Shown here piece by piece: positions 36,333-45,054 of a stretch of DNA of 64,000 nucleotides. Each line of letters starts with the position of its first letter. Position 1 is the first letter of the stretch. The position numbers and the translations under genes were made by a program. A model generated the notes under the pieces. The model saw only the letters and a program-made list of their open reading frames with translations. It was not told the origin of the DNA and searched no databases. Source of the DNA: Gammaproteobacteria bacterium (GTDB taxonomy: Bacteria > Pseudomonadota > Gammaproteobacteria > SZUA-140). Location: assembly GCA_020847075.1 (NCBI GenBank), contig JADLCS010000058.1:1-64000 (forward strand). The letters run 5' to 3'.

Positions 36333-37679
36333 CTACAGACGGTATTCGACGTACGCCTCATCGCGCAAGCGTCTCAGCCATTCCTCGGTGCCTTCTTCGA
36401 TCCTGCGTTGGTAGATCGCATCCCGGGCCTTGTCGCGCGTGAACTCTTCCGTATCGTCGTATTCGCGCCGATCCTCTACCTGTATCAGGTGCCAGCCGAA
36501 ACGGGTCTTGACCGGATCGCTGATTTCGCCCGGGGACAGCCTGTCCATCGCCGCCTCGAAATCGGGGATCATCTGACCCGGTTCCACCCAGCCGAGATCT
36601 CCGCCGTTGGAGGCGGAGGCCTTGTCTTCGGAGATGTTCCGGGCCAGTGTGGCGAAGTCCTCGCCCGCGGCGATGCGCCGCTTCGCATCCGCGAGGATTT
36701 CCTTGGCCTTCCCATCGGTCGTCAGCGCGCTCAGGCGTACCAGGATATGGCGCGCCAGGGTCTGGGTGACGATATGCTGCTGACCGGTACGATGATCGAA
36801 CAGCTCGATGATATGGAAGCCGCTTGGGCTGCGTATCAGATTGCTGATTTCGCCGGGCTTCATGTTGGGCACCAGTTCGGCGAACAGCGTCGGGAGCTCG
36901 CCGGCCTTGCGCCACCCCAGGTCGCCGCCGTTGAGCGCCTGTTGTCCATCGGATGAGGAGATGGCGATCTGGTGAAAGTCCGCCCCGGATCGCAGCTGGC
37001 TCAGGATATCGTCCGCCCGCGTCTGGACCTGCTGGATTCGTTCCGGGGTGGCCGCCTCCGGCAGGGCGATAAGGATGTGGCCGATATGGTATTCGTCGGA
37101 TCCGTTCCCCTGGCGACGCTGCGTGGCGAGGAAGCTGTCGACCTCCTGGTCGGTGATGGTGATGCGGCTGTCGACGTATTGCTGTCTCAGCCGGCGCAGG
37201 GTGATCTCCTTGCGGATGTCTTCCCGGAATTTCACGAAATCGAAGCCATCATTCTGCAATGCGTCGCGGAACTCTTCCAATGACATATTGTTTTGAGAGG
37301 CTATTCCGCTGATGGCCTGATTCAGGGTCTCATCGTCGACGCGGATACCGTTGCTTTCGGCAAGCTGAAGCTGGATCCGCTCCAGTACTGCGCGCTCCAG
37401 GATCTGTTTCTGCAGCGTCGGCCCGGAGGGAGGCTGCATACCTTGCCGGCGTAACTGGAGTTTTACGGTCGCGATCCTGTCGCTCAGCTCGCTTTCCGTG
37501 ATGACGTCGTTGTCGACGACGGCGACGATCCGATCGATGATCTGAGGATCTCCCGCCACGCCCGCGCCCGGGCACAAGGCGGGTATCAGCGTCAGGATCA
37601 ACATGGCGAGAAACGGCGCCGGACCCGGTATCGATGTGGCGCAAGAGGATCCGGCGTCAGGCGAAGATCTAGTTTTCAT
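36333..37679 (-). CDS. surA: Periplasmic chaperone / prolyl isomerase SurA
   Basis: This 448-residue periplasmic protein escorts outer-membrane barrels to the BAM complex. A signal peptide (about 1-42) precedes the chaperone core IIDRIVAVVDNDVITESEL. Two PpiC/parvulin domains follow (about 180-285 and 290-395), each with the ALNGGDLGWRKAGELP or SNGGDLGWVEPGQMIP block. Length is close to E. coli (428). Its start overlaps the lptD stop by 11 bp. Confidence 0.97.
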   Translation of the reverse strand: MKTRSSPDAGSSCATSIPGPAPFLAMLILTLIPALCPGAGVAGDPQIIDRIVAVVDNDVITESELSDRIATVKLQLRRQGMQPPSGPTLQKQILERAVLERIQLQLAESNGIRVDDETLNQAISGIASQNNMSLEEFRDALQNDGFDFVKFREDIRKEITLRRLRQQYVDSRITITDQEVDSFLATQRRQGNGSDEYHIGHILIALPEAATPERIQQVQTRADDILSQLRSGADFHQIAISSSDGQQALNGGDLGWRKAGELPTLFAELVPNMKPGEISNLIRSPSGFHIIELFDHRTGQQHIVTQTLARHILVRLSALTTDGKAKEILADAKRRIAAGEDFATLARNISEDKASASNGGDLGWVEPGQMIPDFEAAMDRLSPGEISDPVKTRFGWHLIQVEDRREYDDTEEFTRDKARDAIYQRRIEEGTEEWLRRLRDEAYVEYRL

Positions 37680-39924
37680 ATCCTAGGATACCCTGTTCCA
37701 ATACGCTTTCGAGGCTGTCGCCGATCCCGGCCAGCCCTTTCAGCTCGAATTGAATATAGAGATTTTCCCTGGTTTCCCCCAGGTCGTCGTTGACATAGCG
37801 GCGATTGACGATCCGGGCGCGCCAGCAACAGCTTTGATATTCCAGGCCCGCCAAAGTTTCCAGGGCGCGGTGGTCCAGCAGGGAATAATTGCGACGACCT
37901 ATGATATGCCAGCGCCTTCCCAGAGGCCAGAGAAAAGATATATCGGACTGCTTCAGGGTGGGGTCGAGGTAGCGATAGGCGATGTTGACGATGCTGCGAG
38001 AGTTCGGCATGTATTGCAGCTGTACACTCCCTTTGTCTATTTCATCGGTTTCCTGGTCACAGCGCACATCGAGCCTGGTGGTGAGCTGCGGGACAAGGGA
38101 TGCGGCCGACTCGGCCACGATGTCCGACGCCCTGCTGTCCGCGATCTGGTTGCTCAGGCCGACCTCGCGGTCCTGGAAATAGAAGATACGCCCGATACTG
38201 GCGCGTAGCCGCTCCTTGCCGGTTTCCTTTTCGAAGAAGCGCGTGGTCAGGGCCAGTGTCATCTGGTTGGCGTCTCCGATCCGGTCGCTGCCGCTGAATC
38301 TGTTATCGCGGAACAGCTGGCTGTAACTGAAATCGGGCAAGGCGGTATCGAACAGCGGAATCTCCGTCTGTTCACGGAATGGGCTGTACAGATAGTACAG
38401 CCTGGGTTCGAGGGTGTGGATCATCGGGTTCGCTCCCCAGTGGCTGTCTCTCTCGAGGAAGATGCCGCTGTCCAGCGAGAATGAAGGGAGGGTCCGGCTG
38501 ATGTGGGCGACTCCTGCGGCGCCGCCGTCATCGATGTCGTACTGAGTATGCCTCACGCTGATCATGGGCGCGAGGAAGGCGGCCGGAGAGCGCAGCGGGT
38601 ATTCGACGCTCGGTTTCAGGTCGATTCTGCTGCCGGAGATACGGGTGTCGTGCCTGAAGTCGACGTATTCGCCCGTGAGGTTGTAGTTGAGCGTGCCGTC
38701 CTCGTCCGGTCGGGTGGTTTTGAACAAGACCTGCGGCAGGCGCTGGTAAGGCCGGCTGTTTTTCGGGATGGTGTCGTCGACCGTTTGATAGTTTTCCAGG
38801 CGGACGCTCGATGTCCACAGGTCGCTCTGGTAATCGAGGCTGGCGAGCTGCCGTAAATGAGTGATGCTGGATACGCTCAGGCTGTTGCCGAGATCGCGGA
38901 AATATTCGGTATCCGATACGCGGGCGATGTCGATGCCGGAGCTCAGCCGGCTGGTGAAGCGCGATCTGTCCCGGAAGTTGATGAGTCCGCGATCCCTGTC
39001 GGCGAGATCGTCGCCGGGTAGGTATTCCAGATTGAGCTGGCCCCGGCCGATGGGGTTCAGATAGCGGGTTTCACCTTTGATCATGGTGCCGCGTTTGGAT
39101 ATGAGGCGCGGCTCCAGCGTGGCGTCGAATTGCGGCGCGATATTTATGTAGAAGGGCAGGCTGAGCTCCGTCCCGTTGTCGTCCGAATGGCCGTAACTCG
39201 GCGCCAGGAATCCGGTTTTTCTCTGATCGTCGATCGGAAAGCTGAGATAAGGAAAATAGAAGAACGGAACGTGCTTGAATGAAAGCCTGATATTCCTGGC
39301 CGTGCCGATCCCGCTCTTTTGGTTCAGGCGCAACGTGCTGGACCTGAGCAGCCAAGAGTCGTCGCCGATGTCACATGTCGTATACGTCACCCCGCGCAAC
39401 AGGGTGACGTCTTTACTCTCGACCGTCGCGGATTCCGCGGTACCGCGAGCATGTCTTGAAAAGAGGTCATAGCTGGTTTCATTGATGACGCCGGTATCCC
39501 TGCCGAGCGAAACCTCGGCGTTGTCGCCGCTGATCGCGAGGTCCTGTTTGAAGTAACGGATGTTTCCCTCCGCATTCAGCCGGTCTAAAGTCCGGTCATA
39601 GATCGCCGAGTCGGCGCGCAGATACTGGTCGGTCTGCCTGGCGCGAATATCCCCATGTAGGGCCACGGTATCTCGATCCAGGGTCTCGGCCTCGTCGGCG
39701 GTGATGACCGTGGCGGCATCGTTCCGCGCGTCGGGCGCATCGGGTGGCATCCCGGTTTCCGCGTGCGTCCTGCAGAGGGTCCATTGATCGTCGTCCGCGG
39801 CGGGATTACCCATTGCCGGCGTCGCTATCAGGAGAGACAGCATGAAAATCCCGCCGGTCAGCGAGGGCCCGCAAACGCGGGATGTCTGGCGCATGGGATC
39901 GTGGATTAACCAGACTCGCTGCAT
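37669..39924 (-). CDS. lptD: LPS-assembly outer-membrane protein LptD
   Basis: This 751-residue protein inserts LPS into the outer leaflet with LptE. A signal peptide is followed by the OstA/jellyroll domain (about 60-210, AETLDRDTVALHGDIRARQTD) and the LptD barrel (to the C-terminus). KHVPFFYFPYLSFPIDDQRKTGFLAPSYG is a hallmark. The disulfide cysteines are present: CRTH near the N-terminus, TTCDIG and the CC pair in YQSCCWRARI. ATG 39894 gives a more typical signal peptide and may be the true start. It heads the operon lptD-surA-pdxA-rsmA. Confidence 0.96.
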   Translation of the reverse strand: MQRVWLIHDPMRQTSRVCGPSLTGGIFMLSLLIATPAMGNPAADDDQWTLCRTHAETGMPPDAPDARNDAATVITADEAETLDRDTVALHGDIRARQTDQYLRADSAIYDRTLDRLNAEGNIRYFKQDLAISGDNAEVSLGRDTGVINETSYDLFSRHARGTAESATVESKDVTLLRGVTYTTCDIGDDSWLLRSSTLRLNQKSGIGTARNIRLSFKHVPFFYFPYLSFPIDDQRKTGFLAPSYGHSDDNGTELSLPFYINIAPQFDATLEPRLISKRGTMIKGETRYLNPIGRGQLNLEYLPGDDLADRDRGLINFRDRSRFTSRLSSGIDIARVSDTEYFRDLGNSLSVSSITHLRQLASLDYQSDLWTSSVRLENYQTVDDTIPKNSRPYQRLPQVLFKTTRPDEDGTLNYNLTGEYVDFRHDTRISGSRIDLKPSVEYPLRSPAAFLAPMISVRHTQYDIDDGGAAGVAHISRTLPSFSLDSGIFLERDSHWGANPMIHTLEPRLYYLYSPFREQTEIPLFDTALPDFSYSQLFRDNRFSGSDRIGDANQMTLALTTRFFEKETGKERLRASIGRIFYFQDREVGLSNQIADSRASDIVAESAASLVPQLTTRLDVRCDQETDEIDKGSVQLQYMPNSRSIVNIAYRYLDPTLKQSDISFLWPLGRRWHIIGRRNYSLLDHRALETLAGLEYQSCCWRARIVNRRYVNDDLGETRENLYIQFELKGLAGIGDSLESVLEQGILGYEN

Positions 39925-40296
39925 GATTAGGATGTGGTCGTGGCCTCGCGCCGTGCGGGGGAGGGGGTGGGTCGATAGACAATTGCTTGTTAAGTTATTG
40001 TCTGAGTGAATTTTATTATTGATTCGGCCGTTATTTTTTATGATTTGGCGAGGGGTGTCAAACTGTTTGGCGCGGCGCCCATGGGTGTGGCGTGCCGCGT
40101 CCGGCCCGGCGTTGTGATCCGGTTCTCATTCGGACGGCGATCCAGGTCAAGAATCGCGCAATGGTTTTGGATTCCGCGCCATGTTTTGCCGATACTTTCC
40201 AATAGAATCCTGTATGCCGATGTCGATGCGACGGAGGTCGACGGTCTCGATACCGGAAGGGTTTGCGAATCAGGAAAGCCGAAGGACGGGATTGAT
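39925..40296. other. Divergent intergenic region between lptD and the HDOD gene
   Basis: This 372-bp gap should contain the promoters of both genes. A frame open on the plus strand from 40006 runs into the HDOD gene, but it lacks protein-like sequence before 40297. The clearest signal is a dyad at 39977-40003 in an AT-rich patch. Confidence 0.5.
39977..40003. promoter_or_regulatory. Perfect 7-bp dyad upstream of lptD
   Basis: AGACAAT (39977-39983) and ATTGTCT (39997-40003) form a perfect inverted repeat with a 13-bp spacer. It lies about 55-80 bp upstream of the lptD start in an AT-rich patch, a plausible operator place. No cognate regulator is recognised. Confidence 0.35.
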
Positions 40297-41244
40297 ATGA
40301 GCATGCCTACCGCACGAGTGATGCCAGCGGACAACGCACAGTCGGCGCCTTCCGACGCCGACGTGGCGAAGGATAACGAGCAACCATTGCTGGATCTGCG
40401 GGCCCGTATCCGGCGGCTGGAAAAGCTTCCGCCCATGCCGGAGATGACGCAGAAGATTCTGCGTCTGAGTGCGAAGCCCGACGCCGACGTCAAGGAGCTG
40501 GTGGAGGTCGTGGAGCTGGATCCGAGCCTCGCGTCCCAGGTGATGCGTTATGCCAGTTCCCCCTTTTTCAGCTATCAGGGAAAGGTCGATTCCGTGCATA
40601 CGGCGATTACCCGGGTGCTCGGTTTCAACACGGTCATGAATCTGGCGCTGGGGGCGACGGCAGCCCGGCCATTCAAGGTCGCACGAAACGTGCCGCTCGG
40701 ACTCGATGCCTTCTGGCGCCATGCCGTGTACAGCGCGGCGCTGGTGCAGGCCTTGAGCAGCGCGGTGCCAAAGGAGACGCGTCCCCCGGCCGGCATGGCC
40801 TATCTCGCGGGTCTTCTGCACAATTTCGGGCACTTGCTGCTGGGTCATCTGTTCAAGCAGGAATTTCTGATTCTCAACAAGTTCATCAGTAAGTATCCCG
40901 ACAAACCCGTCGATCTCATCGAGCGGCGGGTACTGGGTACGGATCACGGTATGATCGGGGCGTGGCTGATGGAGGCGTGGCAATTGCCTGAAGAGATAGT
41001 GATCGCGGTCCGTGAGCACCACAATGAGAATTACCTGGAGATCCATGCCGTTTATCCGCAGTTGGTGTTTCTTGCGGACAGGCTGCTCAAGGGCTACGGT
41101 ATCGGCGAGGCCGTGGATACCCAGGTGCCTCCGGCATTGCTCGATGCGCTGGGAATAGGGGAGTATCAGGCCATGACCATCACGGCGAAGATCATGGAAG
41201 GCGGCGAGGGGTTGGATCACATGGCGTCGGGGTTCGCCTCGTAG
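40297..41244 (+). CDS. HDOD-domain signalling protein
   Basis: This 315-residue cytosolic protein consists mainly of one HDOD domain (about 40-240): LRARIRRLEKLPPMPEMTQKILRL, ELVEVVELDPSLASQVMRYASSP and AITRVLGFNTVMNLALG. HLLGHLF and GTDHGMIGAWLMEAW resemble the HD-fold core without the full metal set. HDOD proteins take part in regulation of motility, stress or cell cycle. ATG 40297 follows AAGGACGGG at a good distance. A strong terminator follows at 41273. Confidence 0.88.
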   Translation: MSMPTARVMPADNAQSAPSDADVAKDNEQPLLDLRARIRRLEKLPPMPEMTQKILRLSAKPDADVKELVEVVELDPSLASQVMRYASSPFFSYQGKVDSVHTAITRVLGFNTVMNLALGATAARPFKVARNVPLGLDAFWRHAVYSAALVQALSSAVPKETRPPAGMAYLAGLLHNFGHLLLGHLFKQEFLILNKFISKYPDKPVDLIERRVLGTDHGMIGAWLMEAWQLPEEIVIAVREHHNENYLEIHAVYPQLVFLADRLLKGYGIGEAVDTQVPPALLDALGIGEYQAMTITAKIMEGGEGLDHMASGFAS

Positions 41245-41272
41245 ACCGAGGTCGTCGCTGATGTGGGGATCG

Positions 41273-41313
41273 GGCCGGGCCATGAGCACTCTCATGGCCC
41301 GGCCTTCGTTTTT
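41273..41313. terminator. Strong terminator between convergent HDOD and moeB genes
   Basis: A perfect 14-bp stem, GGCCGGGCCATGAG (41273-41286) and CTCATGGCCCGGCC (41291-41304), encloses the loop CACT. TTCGTTTTT follows in the plus direction. It lies 29 bp after the HDOD stop and abuts the moeB stop. Confidence 0.92.
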
Positions 41314-42482
41314 CAGGCGTTAGATGCGCATACCTGCGCGTAGTCCTGATAGCCGGGAAATACCGCGCCTTCACTGCAGTACCGGCAGTGCGGATTCTTT
41401 TTGACCTTGAGCTCGGTGAACCGGCCCGACAGGGCATCGTAATGCAGCATCCGTCCGACCAGCGGATCGCCGAGGTCGAGCAGTATCTTGATGGCCTCTA
41501 TCGCCTGGAGCAGGCCGAATATTCCCGGCATGACTCCAAGGACCCCGGCCTCGGCGCACGACGGGGCGAATTCCGGCGGCGGAGGTTCCGGGAACATGCA
41601 GCGGTAGCAGTTCCCATGCTGTTTGTCGTACGTGGGCCAGAAGACGGTGATTTGCCCCTCGAACCGATAGACCGCCGCGTGGACGTTCGGTTTGCCCAGC
41701 TTGACGCATGCGTCGTTGATCAGGAAGCGGGTGGCCAGATTGTCCGTTCCGTCCACGATCACGTCGTATCCGGACAGGATCTCTTCCACATTGGTGCTGT
41801 CGAGGTGAGTGCGGTGACCGATGACCTCGATCCCGGGGTTCAACGCCTCGAGCGCGACCCGGGCCGACTCGACCTTGGGCATGCCCACGCGGGCATCGGT
41901 ATGAAGGATCTGCCGCTGCAGGTTGCTGCGGTCGACGACATCGTGGTCCACCAGGCCGATGGTGCCCACGCCGGCGGCGGCCAGATAGTAGGCCGCGGGT
42001 GAGCCGAGTCCGCCCGCGCCGATCAGCAGCACTTTGCTGTCGAGCAGTTTGAGCTGGCCCGCCTCACCGACATCGGGCATCAGCAAGTGGCGCGAATAGC
42101 GTTCGCGCGCCTCGGCGTCCAGGATGCGCGGGATTTCAAACGGTTTCCCCTGGTTCTTCCATCGGCTGAATCCACCGCCCACGGAGCGGACGTCTTTATA
42201 GCCGAGCCGTTTCAGCGATTCGGCGGCGAACAACGAGCGAACCCCGCCCGCACACATGACGAGCAGAGTGCGGTCGAGATCCGGGACCATATCCTCGATC
42301 CTCAATTCCAGAAAGCCTCGCCCGAGACGATAGGCGCCGACCGGACTTCCCTGGGCGACTTCGTCCGTGTCGCGCACATCTAGCAGCGCGGCGCCGTTGT
42401 GGCTGAGGGCAAGCGCTTCTTCGGGGGATACCTCCGGGATAGCGTCGCGAAGTTCTGCGAGTCGTCGATCTTTGGCCTTCAT
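41313..42482 (-). CDS. moeB: MoeB/ThiF-like adenylyltransferase with N-terminal rhodanese domain
   Basis: This 389-residue E1-like enzyme should adenylate the C-terminal Gly of MoaD (or ThiS). The N-terminal rhodanese domain (about 15-110) has AALLDVRDTDEV and the catalytic Cys in VMCAGGVRS. The ThiF domain has the ATP loop GAGGLGSPAAYYLAAAGVG, DHDVVDRSNLQRQ and zinc cysteines CYRC and CRYC. ATG 42482, six bases after GGAGG, is preferred to 42533. Fusion of sulfur-transfer and adenylation domains suggests it both activates and thiolates its carrier. A second MoeB-like gene follows upstream on the same strand. Confidence 0.92.
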   Translation of the reverse strand: MKAKDRRLAELRDAIPEVSPEEALALSHNGAALLDVRDTDEVAQGSPVGAYRLGRGFLELRIEDMVPDLDRTLLVMCAGGVRSLFAAESLKRLGYKDVRSVGGGFSRWKNQGKPFEIPRILDAEARERYSRHLLMPDVGEAGQLKLLDSKVLLIGAGGLGSPAAYYLAAAGVGTIGLVDHDVVDRSNLQRQILHTDARVGMPKVESARVALEALNPGIEVIGHRTHLDSTNVEEILSGYDVIVDGTDNLATRFLINDACVKLGKPNVHAAVYRFEGQITVFWPTYDKQHGNCYRCMFPEPPPPEFAPSCAEAGVLGVMPGIFGLLQAIEAIKILLDLGDPLVGRMLHYDALSGRFTELKVKKNPHCRYCSEGAVFPGYQDYAQVCASNA

Positions 42483-42682
42483 CTGAACCTCCAGCCCATG
42501 AATGATTGGAATCGAATCAGGAATGCGATGCAATACGAATGGACCCGTGTGAGACGGCTGTCAGCGGGATTTACGCCTGATACTGCGTCAAAATTATAGC
42601 GTAAACGGATTGGATCCGCATCCTGGCGACGGGTTTTCATAGGCAGCGTATCGACCGTTCCGGTATGACCGTTAATACCGGA

Positions 42683-43468
42683 TTACTTCGCATCGGCCCG
42701 GGAGGGCGGGGCCTGTCGGGGAGGGGAACAGCTTTCGCACAGGGGATCCCTGGTGAACAGGGACTGGCGCCATTCGAGGGCGGTTGCATCGATCCGTAAC
42801 AGCCTCCCGTGGAGTGTTATCCCTACCCCGAGTAGAAGTTTTAAGGTCTCGGCGGCCATGATGCCGCCGATAATCCCGGTTACGGGCGCGAACACCCCAT
42901 TATCGCCGCAGGAGCCCATGGCATCCTGCGCGTGCTGGTTCGGATAGAGGCAATTCAGGCAGGGGGCCTCTTCATAATCGTTCCTGAAGGTCGTCGCTTG
43001 TCCATCGAAGCGAGTCGCGGCCCCCCAGACCAGGGGGGTTCGAGTTGCAACGCAGGCGTGGTTGATCGCATACCGGGTGATGAAATTGTCGCTGGCATCG
43101 ATGACCACGTCGACTTGGCTGGCGTAGTGCGCGAGTTCGGTTGCGGTCAGGCGATGACCAATCACGTCGATATCGAGGCCGGGATTGATCGCGTGCAGAT
43201 GATCCCGGGCGGATTCCGTTTTGGGCCGGCTCAGATCAAGGGTGGTATGGATGACCTGCCGCTGCAGGTTGCCGAGATCCACCGAATCATGGTCATTGAC
43301 GATGATGCGACCGATTCCGCTGGAGGCAAGGTACAGGGCCGCCGGAGAGCCGAGCCCCCCCAGCCCGATGAGCAGAACCTGAGAGTCGAGCAGCTTCTCC
43401 TGCCCGGCGAGATCGATCTCCGGTAGCAGGATATGCCGGCTGTAGCGCTCTAATTGCTTGTCATCCAC
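42683..43468 (-). CDS. moeB: MoeB-like molybdopterin-synthase adenylyltransferase
   Basis: This 261-residue enzyme has the classic MoeB layout without rhodanese: LERYSRHILLPEIDLAGQEKLLDSQVLLIGLGGLGSPAALYLAS, NDHDSVDLGNLQRQV, DVVIDASDNF, CLNC and a final CESC zinc pair. Length matches E. coli MoeB (249). It lies 200 bp from a paralogue and 2 kb from moaACDE. The two may be specialised for MoaD and ThiS or for different MoaD copies. Which is which is not decided by sequence. Confidence 0.93.
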   Translation of the reverse strand: MDDKQLERYSRHILLPEIDLAGQEKLLDSQVLLIGLGGLGSPAALYLASSGIGRIIVNDHDSVDLGNLQRQVIHTTLDLSRPKTESARDHLHAINPGLDIDVIGHRLTATELAHYASQVDVVIDASDNFITRYAINHACVATRTPLVWGAATRFDGQATTFRNDYEEAPCLNCLYPNQHAQDAMGSCGDNGVFAPVTGIIGGIMAAETLKLLLGVGITLHGRLLRIDATALEWRQSLFTRDPLCESCSPPRQAPPSRADAK

Positions 43469-43498
43469 GCATGGGGTCGCCGCGGTGAGCGGGTCGGA

Positions 43499-44437
43499 TC
43501 AGGCAAATGTATAGGCGTAGCAGCAAGACTGAGGGGTGCGCCCATCGTCTGCCCATCCTCCCAGCAGATAGATGGAGTTATTGATAATGCCTACCCCGGT
43601 GGCGGCGAGAGGTTGTGGAATCGGGGGCATGATGTGCCATTCGTTCCGCGTGAAGTCGAAACAGGCGCAGTGGTCGCTGATTCCGTCGCCGCTATATCCC
43701 CCAAAGATGAAGAGGTGATCGGAAATCTGACAGGCAGAAGCTCCGGCGGCGGTCCAGGGCAAGGTCATTTCCTCGCGCGACCATTTCCCAGTGGCGGGAT
43801 CGAAGGTCTCGATATGGTCGAAATTGTTGAACCCCTCCGGCGTAAACGCGACCCCGCCCATGGTCATGATGCGGTTGTTCACGACCACGGCATCAAGGGC
43901 GAATCTGGGGGTTGGCAGCGAGGCGATCTGTTCCCATTTGCCGGTGCGCAGATCCAGTCGCTCGCAGAAATCGAAACCCGGATCCGTCTTGGGACCCGAG
44001 AGGGTGGCGTCCGGGTGATGGCCTCCGAGTATATAGATATAGTGATCGAGCAGGGCGCCCGCGGGATAGTCGTGGGGCATGATCATGTCCGGACCCAGCT
44101 CCCAGGTGTCGGTATCGGGATGATAGATCTCGGTAGTCCTCAGAAACCGGAAGGTCCCGTTTTCCTGTTTAAAACCGCCGCCGATGATATAGATAGCGTC
44201 GCCCACCGTAGTGGCTATCGCGCCCGAGCGCAGGCTCGGCATGTCGGCACCCTTTCCCCAGGTATTCGTCTCCGGGTCGTAGATGATGACCGAATTCAGG
44301 CTCTTGAAATTGGGGCCTCCTCCTCCGAAACCATAGATCTTGCCTTGGTAGCTGGCCGTGGGACAGTGCGAGCGGGCAGTGGGGAGATGGGGTTTGGTTT
44401 CCCAGGCACCTTGATGATATGCAGTCGATTTTTTCAT
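43499..44437 (-). CDS. Six-bladed Kelch propeller protein in the molybdopterin cluster
   Basis: This protein of about 312 residues has six Kelch motifs, each with a GG pair and a later W. Examples are KIYGFGGGG, AIYIIGGG, YIYILGGH, LFIFGGYS and IYLLGGW, with DTDTWELG-type turns. The set should close into a propeller. No signal peptide is visible from ATG 44437, so it may be cytosolic; 44497 is an upstream alternative. It lies between the MoeB-like genes and moaACDE. A role in molybdenum enzyme maturation is possible but only inferred from position. Confidence 0.8.
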   Translation of the reverse strand: MKKSTAYHQGAWETKPHLPTARSHCPTASYQGKIYGFGGGGPNFKSLNSVIIYDPETNTWGKGADMPSLRSGAIATTVGDAIYIIGGGFKQENGTFRFLRTTEIYHPDTDTWELGPDMIMPHDYPAGALLDHYIYILGGHHPDATLSGPKTDPGFDFCERLDLRTGKWEQIASLPTPRFALDAVVVNNRIMTMGGVAFTPEGFNNFDHIETFDPATGKWSREEMTLPWTAAGASACQISDHLFIFGGYSGDGISDHCACFDFTRNEWHIMPPIPQPLAATGVGIINNSIYLLGGWADDGRTPQSCCYAYTFA

Positions 44438-45054
44438 ATGGGTTCTCGTCAGGGAGGCAGTTTGCAGATTGCCTCGGATTGAATGGGGTGGCTCCAAAGG
44501 ATTATAGAGATGGATCCGAAAGATCTCGCGCTTGAGTCCGATAATACTAACTTCAGGCCGGAAAAACCAAAGCCGCAGCCTTTCTTATTTATCGTGAGAC
44601 TTGTATGAATTCAGGGTGATATCGATGTTTAATCTCGGAGCGTCATATAGGGCAAGATCTTGGACAAGGCTTCGAGTCATAATTTCGTATTATGTAAATT
44701 TATGTTATCCTTCGACAAGTCTTACCGGTCTTTCTGGAGAGGGTGCGAGGAGCGACTGCTCGGCAGTGCCTGATTCGAAGATCTCGCTATGCAAGGGCAT
44801 GCAACATGGGGCGCACATTGGCCGTCGGTGCTTTGATCTGCCCCACTCACCTCGTCAAGGATGGCTCTGGTGTCTGGCAACGGACACATATTCAACGCTT
44901 TTCGAAATACTCAGGGACGGATTTTGGAGCAATGCTTGCGGATGCTTGGAGTATGCGGTCGATGCTCCTGAATGTCAGTACTGTAAGGTGAATGACAGAC
45001 GATAAGATTGTTTGAATACTCCAAATAAGCAAAAGCCGTCGAGGAGATATAGTT
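44438..45054. other. AT-rich gap upstream of moaA
   Basis: This 617-bp gap separates the divergent Kelch and moaA genes. Frames inside it (plus strand 44601-45005 and 44743-44991) do not look like proteins. CATAAT (44678-44683) is a possible -10 box without a good -35. A structured candidate RNA lies at 44745-44844. Confidence 0.5.
44745..44844 (+). ncRNA. Candidate structured leader of the moa operon
   Basis: Several nested hairpins cluster here: GCGAG/CTCGC (44745-44749, 44783-44787) around GAGC-GACT-GCTC and GGC-AGT-GCC, and GGGGC/GCCCC (44808-44812, 44840-44844) around GCAC/GTGC. A molybdenum-cofactor riboswitch would be expected upstream of moaA in many bacteria, but I could not match its conserved bases. 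This is a weak candidate. Confidence 0.25.

Noticed and set aside
44743..44991. An 82-codon frame upstream of moaA
   Set aside because: Sequence is not protein-like and lacks a ribosome site; it overlaps the hairpin cluster.
44438..45054. Calling a molybdenum-cofactor riboswitch upstream of moaA
   Set aside because: Position fits but I could not match the conserved bases of the known motif; kept only as a weak structured candidate.
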